Counted from the stretch's first letter, positions 39,675 through 47,721 are shown. The stretch is DNA of 64,000 nt from an uncultured Bacteroidota bacterium (GCA_902577515.1 CACGZJ010000007.1:1-64000); one strand, 5' to 3'. The notes: generated by a model not told the origin, from the sequence alone. A program made the numbers and translations.

Positions 39675-39682
39675 CAAAAATA
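39675..39682 (-). promoter_or_regulatory. candidate -7 element of the tRNA-Arg gene
   Basis: Reading on the minus strand, TATTTTTG matches TAnnTTTG and ends 8 nt before the tRNA 5' end, a fitting distance. No TTG is seen at -33; that area is covered by a palindrome (39696-39712). Confidence 0.45.
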
Positions 39683-39695
39683 TATATATATAACG

Positions 39696-39712
39696 AGATT
39701 AATAATTAATCT
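39696..39712. repeat. perfect 17-nt palindrome, possible operator
   Basis: AGATTAAT-A-ATTAATCT is a perfect inverted repeat with one central base, between the minus-strand tRNA promoter and the plus-strand cysteine-rich ORF. A second, imperfect palindrome beginning again with AGATTAA follows directly (about 39713-39731). Confidence 0.35.
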
Positions 39713-39757
39713 AGATTAAAATTTAATATCTTAGTTATGATTTAAAAATTTATTAAG

Positions 39758-39823
39758 ATGGATTGTAACTGCGTGAAATGTAATTGTACAAATAATTGCG
39801 ATTGTACTTGTTGCAATTGCTAA
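39758..39823 (+). CDS. cysteine-rich 21-residue peptide, metallothionein-like
   Basis: The ATG opens a 21-codon frame of which nine codons are Cys (positions 3, 5, 8, 10, 14, 16, 18, 19, 21). The pattern is repeated CxC: CNCVKCNC, then CDCTCCNC, ending on Cys. No hydrophobic or aromatic residue is present apart from one Val. This is the composition of a small metallothionein, which would bind Zn, Cu or Cd through thiolates. It does not match a bacterial SmtA by length or fold. There is no clear -7 box; palindromes lie upstream. The neighbours are a cation exchanger and a pirin-like metalloprotein. That it is translated is an inference from composition. Confidence 0.5.
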   Translation: MDCNCVKCNCTNNCDCTCCNC

Positions 39824-39920
39824 AAAAACAAATTTAAGTAATTGATAATCAATCTCTTACTAAAAGTTATTAACAATTTAGTATTTAAGGTTTTTTTTTC
39901 TCAATTATTTTTTTACATTT

Positions 39921-40110
39921 ACATAAGTAAGTGAAAGAGACGGAAAAATTCGCCGTAACGTTCAAAGCGAAAGCAGAGATTAAACTTACAAAACTCTAAA
40001 CATTAAAAAGTAGTCAAATTAACTACTATTTGAAATAAAATTCAATCGTGAGTAGAGAATTAGAAAGCCTGGCGCACCTAGTGAGTCAGGCTTTCGAATT
40101 TTATAAAACT
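39921..40110 (+). ncRNA. candidate structured non-coding RNA
   Basis: This GC-richer stretch has no ORF but nested inverted repeats: GTAAGT (39927-39932) with ACTTAC (39984-39989), enclosing ACGG/CCGT (39940-39943, 39953-39956) and a GCGAAAGC tetraloop hairpin; AGTAGT/ACTACT (40009-40014, 40022-40027); and a strong final stem GAAAGCCTG/CAGGCTTTC (40063-40071, 40087-40095) with an inner CAC/GTG helix. A T-rich tail follows. TACATTTA (about 39914-39921) is one base off the -7 consensus. I do not recognise it as tmRNA, RNase P, SRP or a riboswitch class. Confidence 0.5.
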
Positions 40111-40118
40111 TTTGATAG

Positions 40119-40877
40119 TTAATTAATATTATGCATTTTAGAGTATGATTTATATGGTAGATCAATAAGTGAAATAATTTCAAAGATTTTTGCTTCAGAT
40201 ATTATTTCAATACTGATTGATAACTCATTATCTACTATTAAAAAATCTCCTGCATTATAAGTTTCTTCTTTTAATTTGATGATTCCTGATTGTATAAAAA
40301 TTGAGTGGAATCTATCTTTATATATATCATGGACATATTTACCTTTAGATAATTTATGCTGATATATCTCAATAGACTCAGACTTTAAATCTATTTGATT
40401 GTTAATGTCCGAAATAATTTTTGTTTCCTTTAAATCCTGCTTTCTAATAGAAAAGTTATCTGATTTATAGTCGCTGTATTTTGCTTCTTCATACAAAGAT
40501 TCGTTAAGATTGGGATCAAACCATATTTGAAATATCTCAGAACCTTTTTTTAATTTTTCTGAATGAGATATTCCTTTACCTGCTTTAATAACCTGAACAT
40601 CACCTTCTTTAAGAGTTATCCATCTATCTAAAAGAGTGTCATAATGCTCAATTTCACCCTTTAGAACAAAACTACATATTTCAAATCCTCTATGAGGGTG
40701 AAGACCTATGACACTGTCTTTTTTTGACGCCCAAGCATGAGCCCAGTAGAATAAATTAGAATATGGTTTTAAGATACCTCCATCATGAGGGAATCCAATT
40801 GGTTTTTTTTCAAGAATTTCATCTCCATTAAAATTACCATTAGCCTGATTATCTTTCTTAAAAATTGTAATAGCCAT
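40119..40877 (-). CDS. pirin-like cupin protein
   Basis: This two-cupin protein of 252 residues has the pirin metal-binding text GLHPHRGFEICSFVLKGEIEHYD (His pair plus downstream Glu/His near residues 59-80), then GDVQVIKAGKGISHSE. Pirins bind Fe; some act as quercetin dioxygenases and others as regulators. Which applies here is not visible. It has its own start 36 nt downstream of a small ORF on the same strand. Confidence 0.82.
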   Translation of the reverse strand: MAITIFKKDNQANGNFNGDEILEKKPIGFPHDGGILKPYSNLFYWAHAWASKKDSVIGLHPHRGFEICSFVLKGEIEHYDTLLDRWITLKEGDVQVIKAGKGISHSEKLKKGSEIFQIWFDPNLNESLYEEAKYSDYKSDNFSIRKQDLKETKIISDINNQIDLKSESIEIYQHKLSKGKYVHDIYKDRFHSIFIQSGIIKLKEETYNAGDFLIVDNELSISIEIISEAKIFEIISLIDLPYKSYSKMHNIN

Positions 40878-40913
40878 AAAAGATTTTAGAGGTCAATATT
40901 GTTGATAATTTAC

Positions 40914-41093
40914 TCAAAGATTTTGAATTGTTTTTAAGAACTTATCATCAATCCTAAAATAGTATCCATTTTCTTCATGTATACTACCATCAGGTTTTCC
41001 ATTATAAGTATGATACATAATAATATGTTCTTTAAAAGCTTTAATATCCTGAACTATATATTCATTACCATATATGTCAGTTAATTTAGCCAT
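40914..41093 (-). CDS. small protein of unknown function
   Basis: This 59-residue soluble protein (MAKLTDIYGNEYIVQDIKAF at the start) is mixed beta/helix in pattern with GYYFRIDDKFLKTIQ at the end. I do not recognise a family. The ATG at 41093 was chosen because it gives a compact protein and an 8-nt overlap with the upstream gene, typical of coupling. An in-frame ATG ten codons earlier would lie further inside that gene. Confidence 0.55.
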   Translation of the reverse strand: MAKLTDIYGNEYIVQDIKAFKEHIIMYHTYNGKPDGSIHEENGYYFRIDDKFLKTIQNL

Positions 41094-41589
41094 AAACTGG
41101 TGAGGCAGCGGCAGACTCTGCAACTTGCATCCTTCTCATTATAAATAAACCATAAATAATTAAGTCTAATCTAGAATTACTTAAATCAATTTTCTCAATC
41201 TCTATATTTTCTTTCCACTTTTTGAATGAGTAATTAATTGATAGAACTGGTTTTGTCCCATCTTCTAAAAGAGTATATAGTTTTTCAATTCTCCACATTC
41301 CACCCGTATTTGATTGAGATAATGAATATGCTTTATTTGAATCATTCAGAATAAGTGAGTATCCTCCTGTTTTCCATTTATAATTAAATACACCGATAAT
41401 TTTACTTCCCCGGAAAATATTATAAGATGAACTCCAAAAACTTTTCTTTTTTATCTGGTAAGTTCTACTGTTATAAAAAAAATTTATTTGACTTGAATAC
41501 CACTTAGGCTTTATTCCTCTAATCAAAACTTCTTGTTTTTCAATAATTTGAAAATCTTTATTATTCTTCTCAATATTTACCTTAATCAT
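41086..41589 (-). CDS. protein of unknown function, possibly LURP/tubby-like
   Basis: The product has 167 residues with many aromatic and basic positions. Alternating beta strands (VLIRGIKPKWYSSQ, SFWSSSYNIFRG, GVFNYKWKTGGYSL) precede a C-terminal hydrophobic helix (LDLIIYGLFIMRRMQ, about 140-155). The strands plus a buried C-terminal helix recall the LURP-one/tubby-like fold, but this is a shape argument only. There is no signal peptide. It overlaps the following 59-residue ORF, with which it probably forms a small operon. Confidence 0.6.
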   Translation of the reverse strand: MIKVNIEKNNKDFQIIEKQEVLIRGIKPKWYSSQINFFYNSRTYQIKKKSFWSSSYNIFRGSKIIGVFNYKWKTGGYSLILNDSNKAYSLSQSNTGGMWRIEKLYTLLEDGTKPVLSINYSFKKWKENIEIEKIDLSNSRLDLIIYGLFIMRRMQVAESAAASPVYG

Positions 41590-41621
41590 TATTAAAAATC
41601 TGAATTATAATTAAATCTAAT

Positions 41622-42281
41622 CTAGTGTTCATTTTTTATTTTAACGTAGTTAGATGCCTTTTTCTTGAATTTATTAAATCTAGGTATTGAAACATTTTGA
41701 ATGTATGGGCTATAAGGATTCTTTTTTTCAAAATCTTGATGATATTCTTCAGCATGATAAAAATCTGTTATTTCTTTAACTTCTGTAATAATTTTTTTAC
41801 CAAAAATTGAATTTGTAGATAGAAAATCAATATAATTTTTGATTTTATTCTTTTCATCAACATTTGAATAAAAGGCAATTGACCTATAGTGAGATCCATA
41901 ATCTGGTCCCTGCCTGTTAGGTGTGGTAGGATCATGAGAATCAAAGAAAACCTTAAGAAGAGTTTCAAAGGAAATAATGTCACTATCATAGATAATTTCA
42001 ATAGCTTCAGCATGACCCGTTTTACCTGATATAACCTGATAATAGTTAGGATTAATAGTTGATCCTCCTGCATAGCCTGAATAGACTTCTTTTACACCAT
42101 CAAGGCTTTCATAGATTGTTTCAACACACCAAAAACATCCTGAGGCAAAATATGCCCTATTCATCTCATTATATTTTACATCGTTAATTTGATTTACTGG
42201 CATACTGTTATCATAAGCTTTCTGAGAACTAATATCACAAGCAGATATTATCAAAAGAAAGGTTATTATATATTTTTTCAT
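41622..42281 (-). CDS. msrA: peptide methionine sulfoxide reductase MsrA, lipoprotein form
   Basis: It reduces methionine-S-sulfoxide in proteins. The catalytic motif GCFWC has Cys49 (FASGCFWCVETIYESLDG), followed by YSGYAGG, GHAEAIEIIYD and YHQDFEKKNPY. A signal peptide with a lipobox (IISAC, Cys15) places it outside the cytoplasm, in line with a role in repairing envelope proteins. With SodC and OxyR further on, it forms part of an oxidative-stress set. Confidence 0.93.
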   Translation of the reverse strand: MKKYIITFLLIISACDISSQKAYDNSMPVNQINDVKYNEMNRAYFASGCFWCVETIYESLDGVKEVYSGYAGGSTINPNYYQVISGKTGHAEAIEIIYDSDIISFETLLKVFFDSHDPTTPNRQGPDYGSHYRSIAFYSNVDEKNKIKNYIDFLSTNSIFGKKIITEVKEITDFYHAEEYHQDFEKKNPYSPYIQNVSIPRFNKFKKKASNYVKIKNEH

Positions 42282-42297
42282 ATTAATTAAATCTATG

Positions 42298-42305
42298 CAA
42301 AGATA
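42298..42305 (-). promoter_or_regulatory. candidate -7 element of msrA
   Basis: On the minus strand TATCTTTG matches TAnnTTTG, 16 nt before the msrA ATG. The nearest upstream TTTG is about 28 nt away, beyond the usual spacing. Confidence 0.4.
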
Positions 42306-42338
42306 ATATCATATAAGATTATTAAAATATCGCCAAAG

Positions 42339-43169
42339 TTAATTTTTATCTAAAAATTTATTAATTAAAATTATGTCATCCTTCAAAGTAAGATCTGGTA
42401 CATGTTCACAAATTTTAAAAACTTTGACAGATCCTTTTCCGTCATTAATCATATTTTGAATAGCTGTAGCAATCTCTTTTTCTCCCCTCTCTTCATTAAT
42501 TTCACAATTGGCTAGATATTTATAAACTTGTTCTCCAATAAATGAGAAAATATTCATACTAACATACTTTTCCGTGTAATAATTTTTTAAAGTCTCTCTG
42601 TCAGGCTTTTCAATAATTTTAGATAGAAAATCATTTTTAATTTCTAAAATTGAAAAAGATGAAATCTTTTCTTCTTTATACTCAAGACATCTAAAATCAT
42701 AGCCAATCATAGAATTATATAGATACTCATCTTTAAGAGTTTTAATAGCTTTTGGAGAATATAGATTATCAGAATTACAAATTAAAAATCTTATTTTTTT
42801 TAATTCTGGAAATTGATTCATAGTTTGAAAAATCGCATCAGCAGTACCAAGTGGTTTAGAACTTCCATAAAAGTCTTGAAAAGCAAATTTTATATCAACC
42901 GATAGTTCTTTTGCAATTTTATTTAGATAATTTTGAAATTTAAGTGAGTCTTGAGATAATATTATATAGAATTCGTTAATATCTGCAATAAGAGAATTTT
43001 TAATTATATGATATATAATTGTTTCATTTTTTTTACCAACTTCTATGAATCCCTTAGCTTTAGAGTTAGATTGTTTAATTTGATCTTTTGAAATATTAGT
43101 ATTGCTTTTAGAAGATTTCATTCTAGAAGATACTCCAGCAGCCATTATAATTAGAGGAGTATTATTCAT
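42339..43169 (-). CDS. sugar-phosphate nucleotidyltransferase
   Basis: An NTP-transferase fold begins IIMAAGVSSRMKSS, a variant of the GxGTRxxP signature. KPLGTADAI, ICNSDN (metal-binding Asp) and EKPDRETL follow, as in UTP- or GTP-dependent sugar-phosphate nucleotidyltransferases. The length is 276. It overlaps the end of the GHMP kinase gene by 8 nt, so kinase and transferase are made together, an arrangement that suggests salvage of a free sugar to a nucleotide sugar (inference). Confidence 0.78.
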   Translation of the reverse strand: MNNTPLIIMAAGVSSRMKSSKSNTNISKDQIKQSNSKAKGFIEVGKKNETIIYHIIKNSLIADINEFYIILSQDSLKFQNYLNKIAKELSVDIKFAFQDFYGSSKPLGTADAIFQTMNQFPELKKIRFLICNSDNLYSPKAIKTLKDEYLYNSMIGYDFRCLEYKEEKISSFSILEIKNDFLSKIIEKPDRETLKNYYTEKYVSMNIFSFIGEQVYKYLANCEINEERGEKEIATAIQNMINDGKGSVKVFKICEHVPDLTLKDDIILINKFLDKN

Positions 43170-44241
43170 AATTAATAGTTGGACCTTTACCTAGATTAGC
43201 AATAAAGGCATCTTTAACACCATAACTTTTTAATTCATCAACAATTTTTGACGAAGCTGATCTATCTTTTGAAAGACATACAATTGACCCTCCACCGCCG
43301 GATCCTACAATTTTGGAACCTATAGATCCAAATTCCTTAGCTATATCTATCATATCATCAATTTCTGGAGTGGTGATCCTCAAGTCATTTTTTAAGAAAT
43401 TATGATGAATATTCATTAAATCAGCAATTTTCTCAATATTTAACTGCTCTTTTTGAAATTCATATTTTGCATCCATTGTAGTTTTATAATTACCAACAGC
43501 AGCTCTAAAATATGGTTTCATATTTTCATCAAGAAATTCAAGACACTCATCCAGATTAATATTTTTAATGTTTTTAAAACTAAAACCACTTACATTTTTA
43601 TTTACTATCTCGATAGACTTAGATGCGTTTTCTTTAAGTATTTTTAAAAGTCCCTGCGTATCTTTACTTTGGTTTGAAACACCAATAACCATATCACACA
43701 AATTGTGATCAAAAGTCTTGATATTGTCAGTAATAGTATCCAGATATATTGTTTTACCGTTAGCTATAGTGTATTGATCCATTTTTCCTCCAGAACCACC
43801 TATCTCTAAAACCTCAATCCTATATGATATTTCTGCCAATAAATTTGAAGTTATTTCATAATTAGTAAACGTAGTAAGAAGAAAATTTACCCATGCTACA
43901 ATTAATGCTGACGAACTAGATAGACCAGAATTTATTGGAATTGTACTAGTAATTGTTATATCATATCCAAATTTAGGAATACAGTCATAGTCTCTTAAAA
44001 CATTTAGTGCAATCTTTAGAAAGTCACTTTCATCTTTATCAAATTCTTTATTTAATGGTATTATATCTACTAATCCTAGATCTTTTTTATTGATTTTAAA
44101 TTCATTAGAGCTGTTTTTTTTAGCTTGTATCTTAATTTCATTATTTATTGTAGTAGCAATTATTGGTAGTCCCAAATAATCTTGATGATCACCAAATAAG
44201 CAGACTCTTCCTGGAGCTTTAGATACTACTTTTTTATACAT
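43162..44241 (-). CDS. GHMP-family sugar kinase
   Basis: The start KAPGRVCLFGDHQDYLGLP resembles galactokinase-like GHMP kinases. The phosphate-binding loop is PINSGLSSSSALIVAWVN (near 95-110) and the third motif is KIVGSGGGGSIVCL near the C-terminus. The length is 359. It is likely to phosphorylate a sugar at C1 as galactokinase, fucokinase or arabinokinase do, feeding the coupled nucleotidyltransferase. It is divergent from the PhyH gene with 50 nt between starts. Confidence 0.82.
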   Translation of the reverse strand: MYKKVVSKAPGRVCLFGDHQDYLGLPIIATTINNEIKIQAKKNSSNEFKINKKDLGLVDIIPLNKEFDKDESDFLKIALNVLRDYDCIPKFGYDITITSTIPINSGLSSSSALIVAWVNFLLTTFTNYEITSNLLAEISYRIEVLEIGGSGGKMDQYTIANGKTIYLDTITDNIKTFDHNLCDMVIGVSNQSKDTQGLLKILKENASKSIEIVNKNVSGFSFKNIKNINLDECLEFLDENMKPYFRAAVGNYKTTMDAKYEFQKEQLNIEKIADLMNIHHNFLKNDLRITTPEIDDMIDIAKEFGSIGSKIVGSGGGGSIVCLSKDRSASSKIVDELKSYGVKDAFIANLGKGPTINYE

Positions 44242-44291
44242 TTATTTTAATTTTTTAGTAATTTAATTTAATAAAAACAATTATAATTGGA

Positions 44292-45242
44292 ATGATTCCG
44301 AAAAATAATCATAAAGAAATTCCTGGTAATCCATCAACGGCCAAAAGTTCTATTAAAAAGCTTAGAACTGAAGCTACTGAAGATTCTTTAAGAGTCCTGA
44401 CGATTGAAGATTGGAAATTTTGGAGAGATAATGGATATATAGTAATAAAAAATGCTGTGCCCAGAGAGCAAGCTTTAGAAACTGCTGAATTTATATGGGA
44501 ATTTGATGAAAAGGATCCTAAAGATCCTTCAACATGGTACGCTGATGCAAGAGCAGAAATGCAAATGAAAGAACTTGCAGGTACTGGAATGGTTGAAGTA
44601 TATAATACTCAGCACTTATGGAATAACAGACAATATCAAAAGATATATGACGCATTTGTTGATATATGGGGGACAGAGAAACTGTGGGTAACTATTGATA
44701 GGGCTAATCTTAATTTTCCAATAAGGCCAGGATTTGAATATAAAGGATTTATTCATTGGGATTATGATCCTGATACAAAACCCCAAAATGTTCAAGGTGT
44801 TTTAGCATTGTCAGATCAGACTGATCAGAATATGGGAGGATTTCAATGTATTCCATGGTTATATAGAAATTATGATACTTGGAAACTTTCTCAGCCGGAG
44901 GATAGAGATAAATTTAAACCAGATATTACAGGACTTGAAGATAAACTGGTTAAGGTTTCTCTTAAAGCAGGTGATTTATTAATTTTTAACAGCACACAAC
45001 CACACGGAATTAGACCTAACAATTCAAAAGATAAAGTTAGAATTGCACAGTATATTTCTATGATGCCTGCTCAAGAAGATGATAATGCTCTTGTAGAATG
45101 GAGGATTAGTTCATGGAAGAATAGAATTGCACCTGAAGGTTATGCTTTTCCAGGAGATCCAAGAAATTGGGAGCAAACAAAGTATAAAACTGCTGAATTA
45201 TCTCCCCTAGGAAGAAAAGTTCTTGGTTTAGATAAGTGGTAA
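44292..45242 (+). CDS. phytanoyl-CoA dioxygenase family (PhyH) oxygenase
   Basis: This Fe(II)/2-oxoglutarate-type oxygenase of 316 residues has the HxD pair in GFIHWDYDPD (near 158), the distal His in STQPHGIRPNN, and the 2-oxoglutarate-binding Arg in DKVRIAQYIS. The start of the fold (DNGYIVIKNAVPREQ) is typical. The substrate is unknown; related proteins in marine bacteria act on osmolytes, sugars or halogenated compounds. It is followed 15 nt later by an SDR. Confidence 0.82.
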   Translation: MIPKNNHKEIPGNPSTAKSSIKKLRTEATEDSLRVLTIEDWKFWRDNGYIVIKNAVPREQALETAEFIWEFDEKDPKDPSTWYADARAEMQMKELAGTGMVEVYNTQHLWNNRQYQKIYDAFVDIWGTEKLWVTIDRANLNFPIRPGFEYKGFIHWDYDPDTKPQNVQGVLALSDQTDQNMGGFQCIPWLYRNYDTWKLSQPEDRDKFKPDITGLEDKLVKVSLKAGDLLIFNSTQPHGIRPNNSKDKVRIAQYISMMPAQEDDNALVEWRISSWKNRIAPEGYAFPGDPRNWEQTKYKTAELSPLGRKVLGLDKW

Positions 45243-45257
45243 AAAATAAAAGATAGA

Positions 45258-46043
45258 TTGAATCTTAATTTAAAAAATAAAAAGGTATTTATTTCAGGAT
45301 CAACTAAAGGTATTGGCTATGAAACAGCTAGATTATTTCTAGATGAAGGAGCCTTGGTTATTATTAATGGAAGAACAAAATCTAGTGTAGATAACGCACT
45401 ATTAAAACTTAATAATAAAAATGCCAGTGGAATAATTACTGACTTTATAGATGATTCTCAAGTTGAAAAACTTATAGATGAAATTCCGGATGATATTGAT
45501 ATCCTCATAAACAATGTTGGAATCTTTAGAGGTAAAAACTTTTTTGATGAAACAACAGAAGACTGGGATGATCATTTTAAGGTAAACCTAATGAGCGGAG
45601 TTAAATTATCAAAATATTTTCTACCTAAAATGATTAAAAAAAATTGGGGAAGAATTATTTTTATTTCATCTGAATGCTCAACACTTGTTCCAGGTGATCT
45701 ATTGAGTTACAGTGTATCTAAAGCTTCTGTAAGTATATTTTCAAGTGGTTTGGCTAAACTTACGAAAGGATCTAATGTTACAGTAAATACTATAGTACCA
45801 GGATCTACATTATCTGAAGGATCAGAAGAATTTCTTACTGAAACTGCAAAAAGAGAAAATAAGACAAAAGAGGAGGTAGAAGAAAGCTTTTTTAAGAATA
45901 TTAGAGATTCTTCATTAATCTCAAGATTCTTAACTGTTAGTGAAGTTGCAAATACTATTTTGTACTTTTCAAGCCCTCTTTCTTCAGGAACAAATGGTGC
46001 ATCAATTAGAGTTGATGGAGGAAGTATGGGTTCAATTATATAA
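45258..46043 (+). CDS. short-chain dehydrogenase/reductase
   Basis: A classical SDR of 261 residues: cofactor loop SGSTKGIGYE, NNVG, catalytic Ser in ISSECS, YSVSKAS for Tyr-Lys, and a terminal GGSMGSII. The start is TTG (45258); there is no closer in-frame ATG before the preceding stop. It probably oxidises or reduces the product of the PhyH enzyme upstream (inference from adjacency). A clear terminator follows. Confidence 0.85.
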   Translation: MNLNLKNKKVFISGSTKGIGYETARLFLDEGALVIINGRTKSSVDNALLKLNNKNASGIITDFIDDSQVEKLIDEIPDDIDILINNVGIFRGKNFFDETTEDWDDHFKVNLMSGVKLSKYFLPKMIKKNWGRIIFISSECSTLVPGDLLSYSVSKASVSIFSSGLAKLTKGSNVTVNTIVPGSTLSEGSEEFLTETAKRENKTKEEVEESFFKNIRDSSLISRFLTVSEVANTILYFSSPLSSGTNGASIRVDGGSMGSII

Positions 46044-46073
46044 AAAAACCCACTAAATAAAGTGGGTTTTTTT
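46042..46073. terminator. bidirectional terminator between convergent genes
   Basis: AAACCCACT and AGTGGGTTT, extended by A and T runs, form a stem around the loop AAATAA. The A run on one side and T run on the other allow it to serve both the SDR gene (plus) and the lipoprotein genes (minus). Confidence 0.8.
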
Positions 46074-46093
46074 AAAAAATAAATAATAGACGA

Positions 46094-46582
46094 TTATTCC
46101 ATTTCTGCATCCCATTGGTTTACACGGAATACTTTACCATCACGAATAAAAATCCTATCAATTATTCTAAGATTTTCTTGAGAACCATCTTTTAAAAATC
46201 TATTTTCAGAGAAAACAACTGTTACTCTAGTAAAGTCTTGACCCTCTTTTGTCAATGGCACCGAATTCCAAATAGTTCTTTTTATAGAATCGTATGGTGA
46301 GTGTAACTGCATTACAACATCAGATACTTGATCATTTGACATAGTCATTGAAATACCACCTTTTGGAGGAGCATATGTAACACTGTCAGCCATCATTTCA
46401 GCCATATAATCAACGTTTTTATCAGCGTAGGCCATAACAAGATCCATTGCAATTTGATTATCTTCATCAGATCCAAGAATGTAACTTGAACCATTCCTAT
46501 CGTATCCGGCAGATTTCTCTACGATTGTTGATTCACAACCAATAAATGATATAGCTGCTAATAATAATATATATTTTTTCAT
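46094..46582 (-). CDS. NTF2-like lipoprotein A
   Basis: This 162-residue lipoprotein has the lipobox FIGC (Cys16) after MKKYILLLAAISFIGC. The mature part has the helix-sheet pattern of SnoaL/NTF2-like proteins: AMDLVMAYADKNVDYMAEMM, then a strand-rich second half (FTRVTVVFSENRFL, RIIDRIFIRDGKVFRVNQW). There are no catalytic residues I can name. Together with the next two genes it forms a tandem of related envelope proteins. It ends 20 nt from the SDR terminator and faces it. Confidence 0.72.
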   Translation of the reverse strand: MKKYILLLAAISFIGCESTIVEKSAGYDRNGSSYILGSDEDNQIAMDLVMAYADKNVDYMAEMMADSVTYAPPKGGISMTMSNDQVSDVVMQLHSPYDSIKRTIWNSVPLTKEGQDFTRVTVVFSENRFLKDGSQENLRIIDRIFIRDGKVFRVNQWDAEME

Positions 46583-46602
46583 AATTATAATTCAGCATTA
46601 AA

Positions 46603-47145
46603 TTATTCAGAACCTGAAGCAGCTTGAGCTGCAGTTAATTCAGTTAGGAATCCTTTTCCATCAACATGAATGTTATGATAAATAATTTTACCTTCATCAT
46701 TCCATCCATAATTTAAATGAATAAATTGTGTGACTTGATTACCTGTGAATTTACCTGTACCTGTCCAAGTCCCCCAATAATGGGTCCAAGTTCCAAATTC
46801 ATCGTAATAATTTGTATGTAATCCACCTCCAGTTCCATCATCTGCGCCTGGCATCCACATTGAAATATTATCAAATAGAGCATGGTGTTGCGAATCAGTT
46901 TCTAGAAAAGAATCTTTATTTACCTCAAAACCAGGTATAGAGTTATTTCCTTGAAGATCATCTGAAATTATTGATTGATCATAATTAGGATCATAACTAT
47001 CAGTACCGTAGGCCATATAGTTTTCAAACATTTTTTGTATTGCTTGAGTTTTGTCGTCATCAACTTTAACTGATGCTATAGAATCAGAAGGCTGTTGACA
47101 TGCAACAAATAAAATCGCTGCAAATAATAAAATAAATTTTTTCAT
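46603..47145 (-). CDS. NTF2-like lipoprotein B
   Basis: The lipobox is FVAC (Cys16). The 180-residue product has WMPGADDGTGGGLHTN and GTWTHYWGTWTGTGKF, which mirror the text of lipoprotein C, so the two are paralogues. The N-terminal helix has MFENYMAYG. A nuclear-transport-factor-2-like cone with an unknown ligand is the likely fold. The gene runs into lipoprotein A 20 nt later, suggesting co-transcription. Confidence 0.72.
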   Translation of the reverse strand: MKKFILLFAAILFVACQQPSDSIASVKVDDDKTQAIQKMFENYMAYGTDSYDPNYDQSIISDDLQGNNSIPGFEVNKDSFLETDSQHHALFDNISMWMPGADDGTGGGLHTNYYDEFGTWTHYWGTWTGTGKFTGNQVTQFIHLNYGWNDEGKIIYHNIHVDGKGFLTELTAAQAASGSE

Positions 47146-47180
47146 GTTTTAAATTTTAAATTGATTTATAATCTGAAGAT

Positions 47181-47213
47181 AAAAAAACCTCTTCACTTTG
47201 CAATGAAAAGGTT
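47181..47213 (-). terminator. terminator after lipoprotein C
   Basis: On the minus strand AACCTTTTCA pairs with TGAAGAGGTT (one G-U pair, loop of 8) and is followed by a T run. It separates lipoprotein C from the A-B pair. Confidence 0.7.
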
Positions 47214-47235
47214 CTAAGATTTTTTAAATGGTAAT

Positions 47236-47721
47236 TTATTCTTGATCAGGCATTACTGACATGACAAGACCTGTAGCATCACCAAAGTCGGCACCATTAA
47301 TAATTTTACCTTCTTCATTAAAAGTTAAATAGTGATACCATAAACCTCTAAAGGTTTTACCTGATGCAGTATTAGTTCCAGACCAATATCCATAAGTTCT
47401 AACACTTCCGTTTGGAATTCCAGTTTCTGGATCAGCTCCAGGAAGATAATTTTCTGCTTCCCAAGTGATATCCTCCATAGCATCTTGCCAACCTTTAAGA
47501 TATTCTCTAGTCTGTTCTTTGTTCATTATAGGTCCTTGATAAAATGCACTTTGATATTCAATCTCATCTGCATAAAAATCCATAGTTGCATCAAGATCTT
47601 CAGTAACAAATACTTCAAACCACTGTTTCGTAGTCTCAAGATTTTTTGCATAATCTGGGTGTTGAATATTAGAACATGATATGAAAAGCCCTAAAGTGAT
47701 TAATAATAAAAATTTTTTCAT
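47236..47721 (-). CDS. NTF2-like lipoprotein C
   Basis: The lipobox is FISC (Cys16) after MKKFLLLITLGLFISC. The 161-residue product has a clearer SnoaL-like start (TKQWFEVFVTEDLDATMDFY and YADEIEYQSAFYQGP) and the segment YLPGADPETGIPNGS with YGYWSGT that is shared with lipoprotein B. SnoaL-like proteins include enzymes and binders; the function here is unknown. It has its own terminator. Confidence 0.75.
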   Translation of the reverse strand: MKKFLLLITLGLFISCSNIQHPDYAKNLETTKQWFEVFVTEDLDATMDFYADEIEYQSAFYQGPIMNKEQTREYLKGWQDAMEDITWEAENYLPGADPETGIPNGSVRTYGYWSGTNTASGKTFRGLWYHYLTFNEEGKIINGADFGDATGLVMSVMPDQE

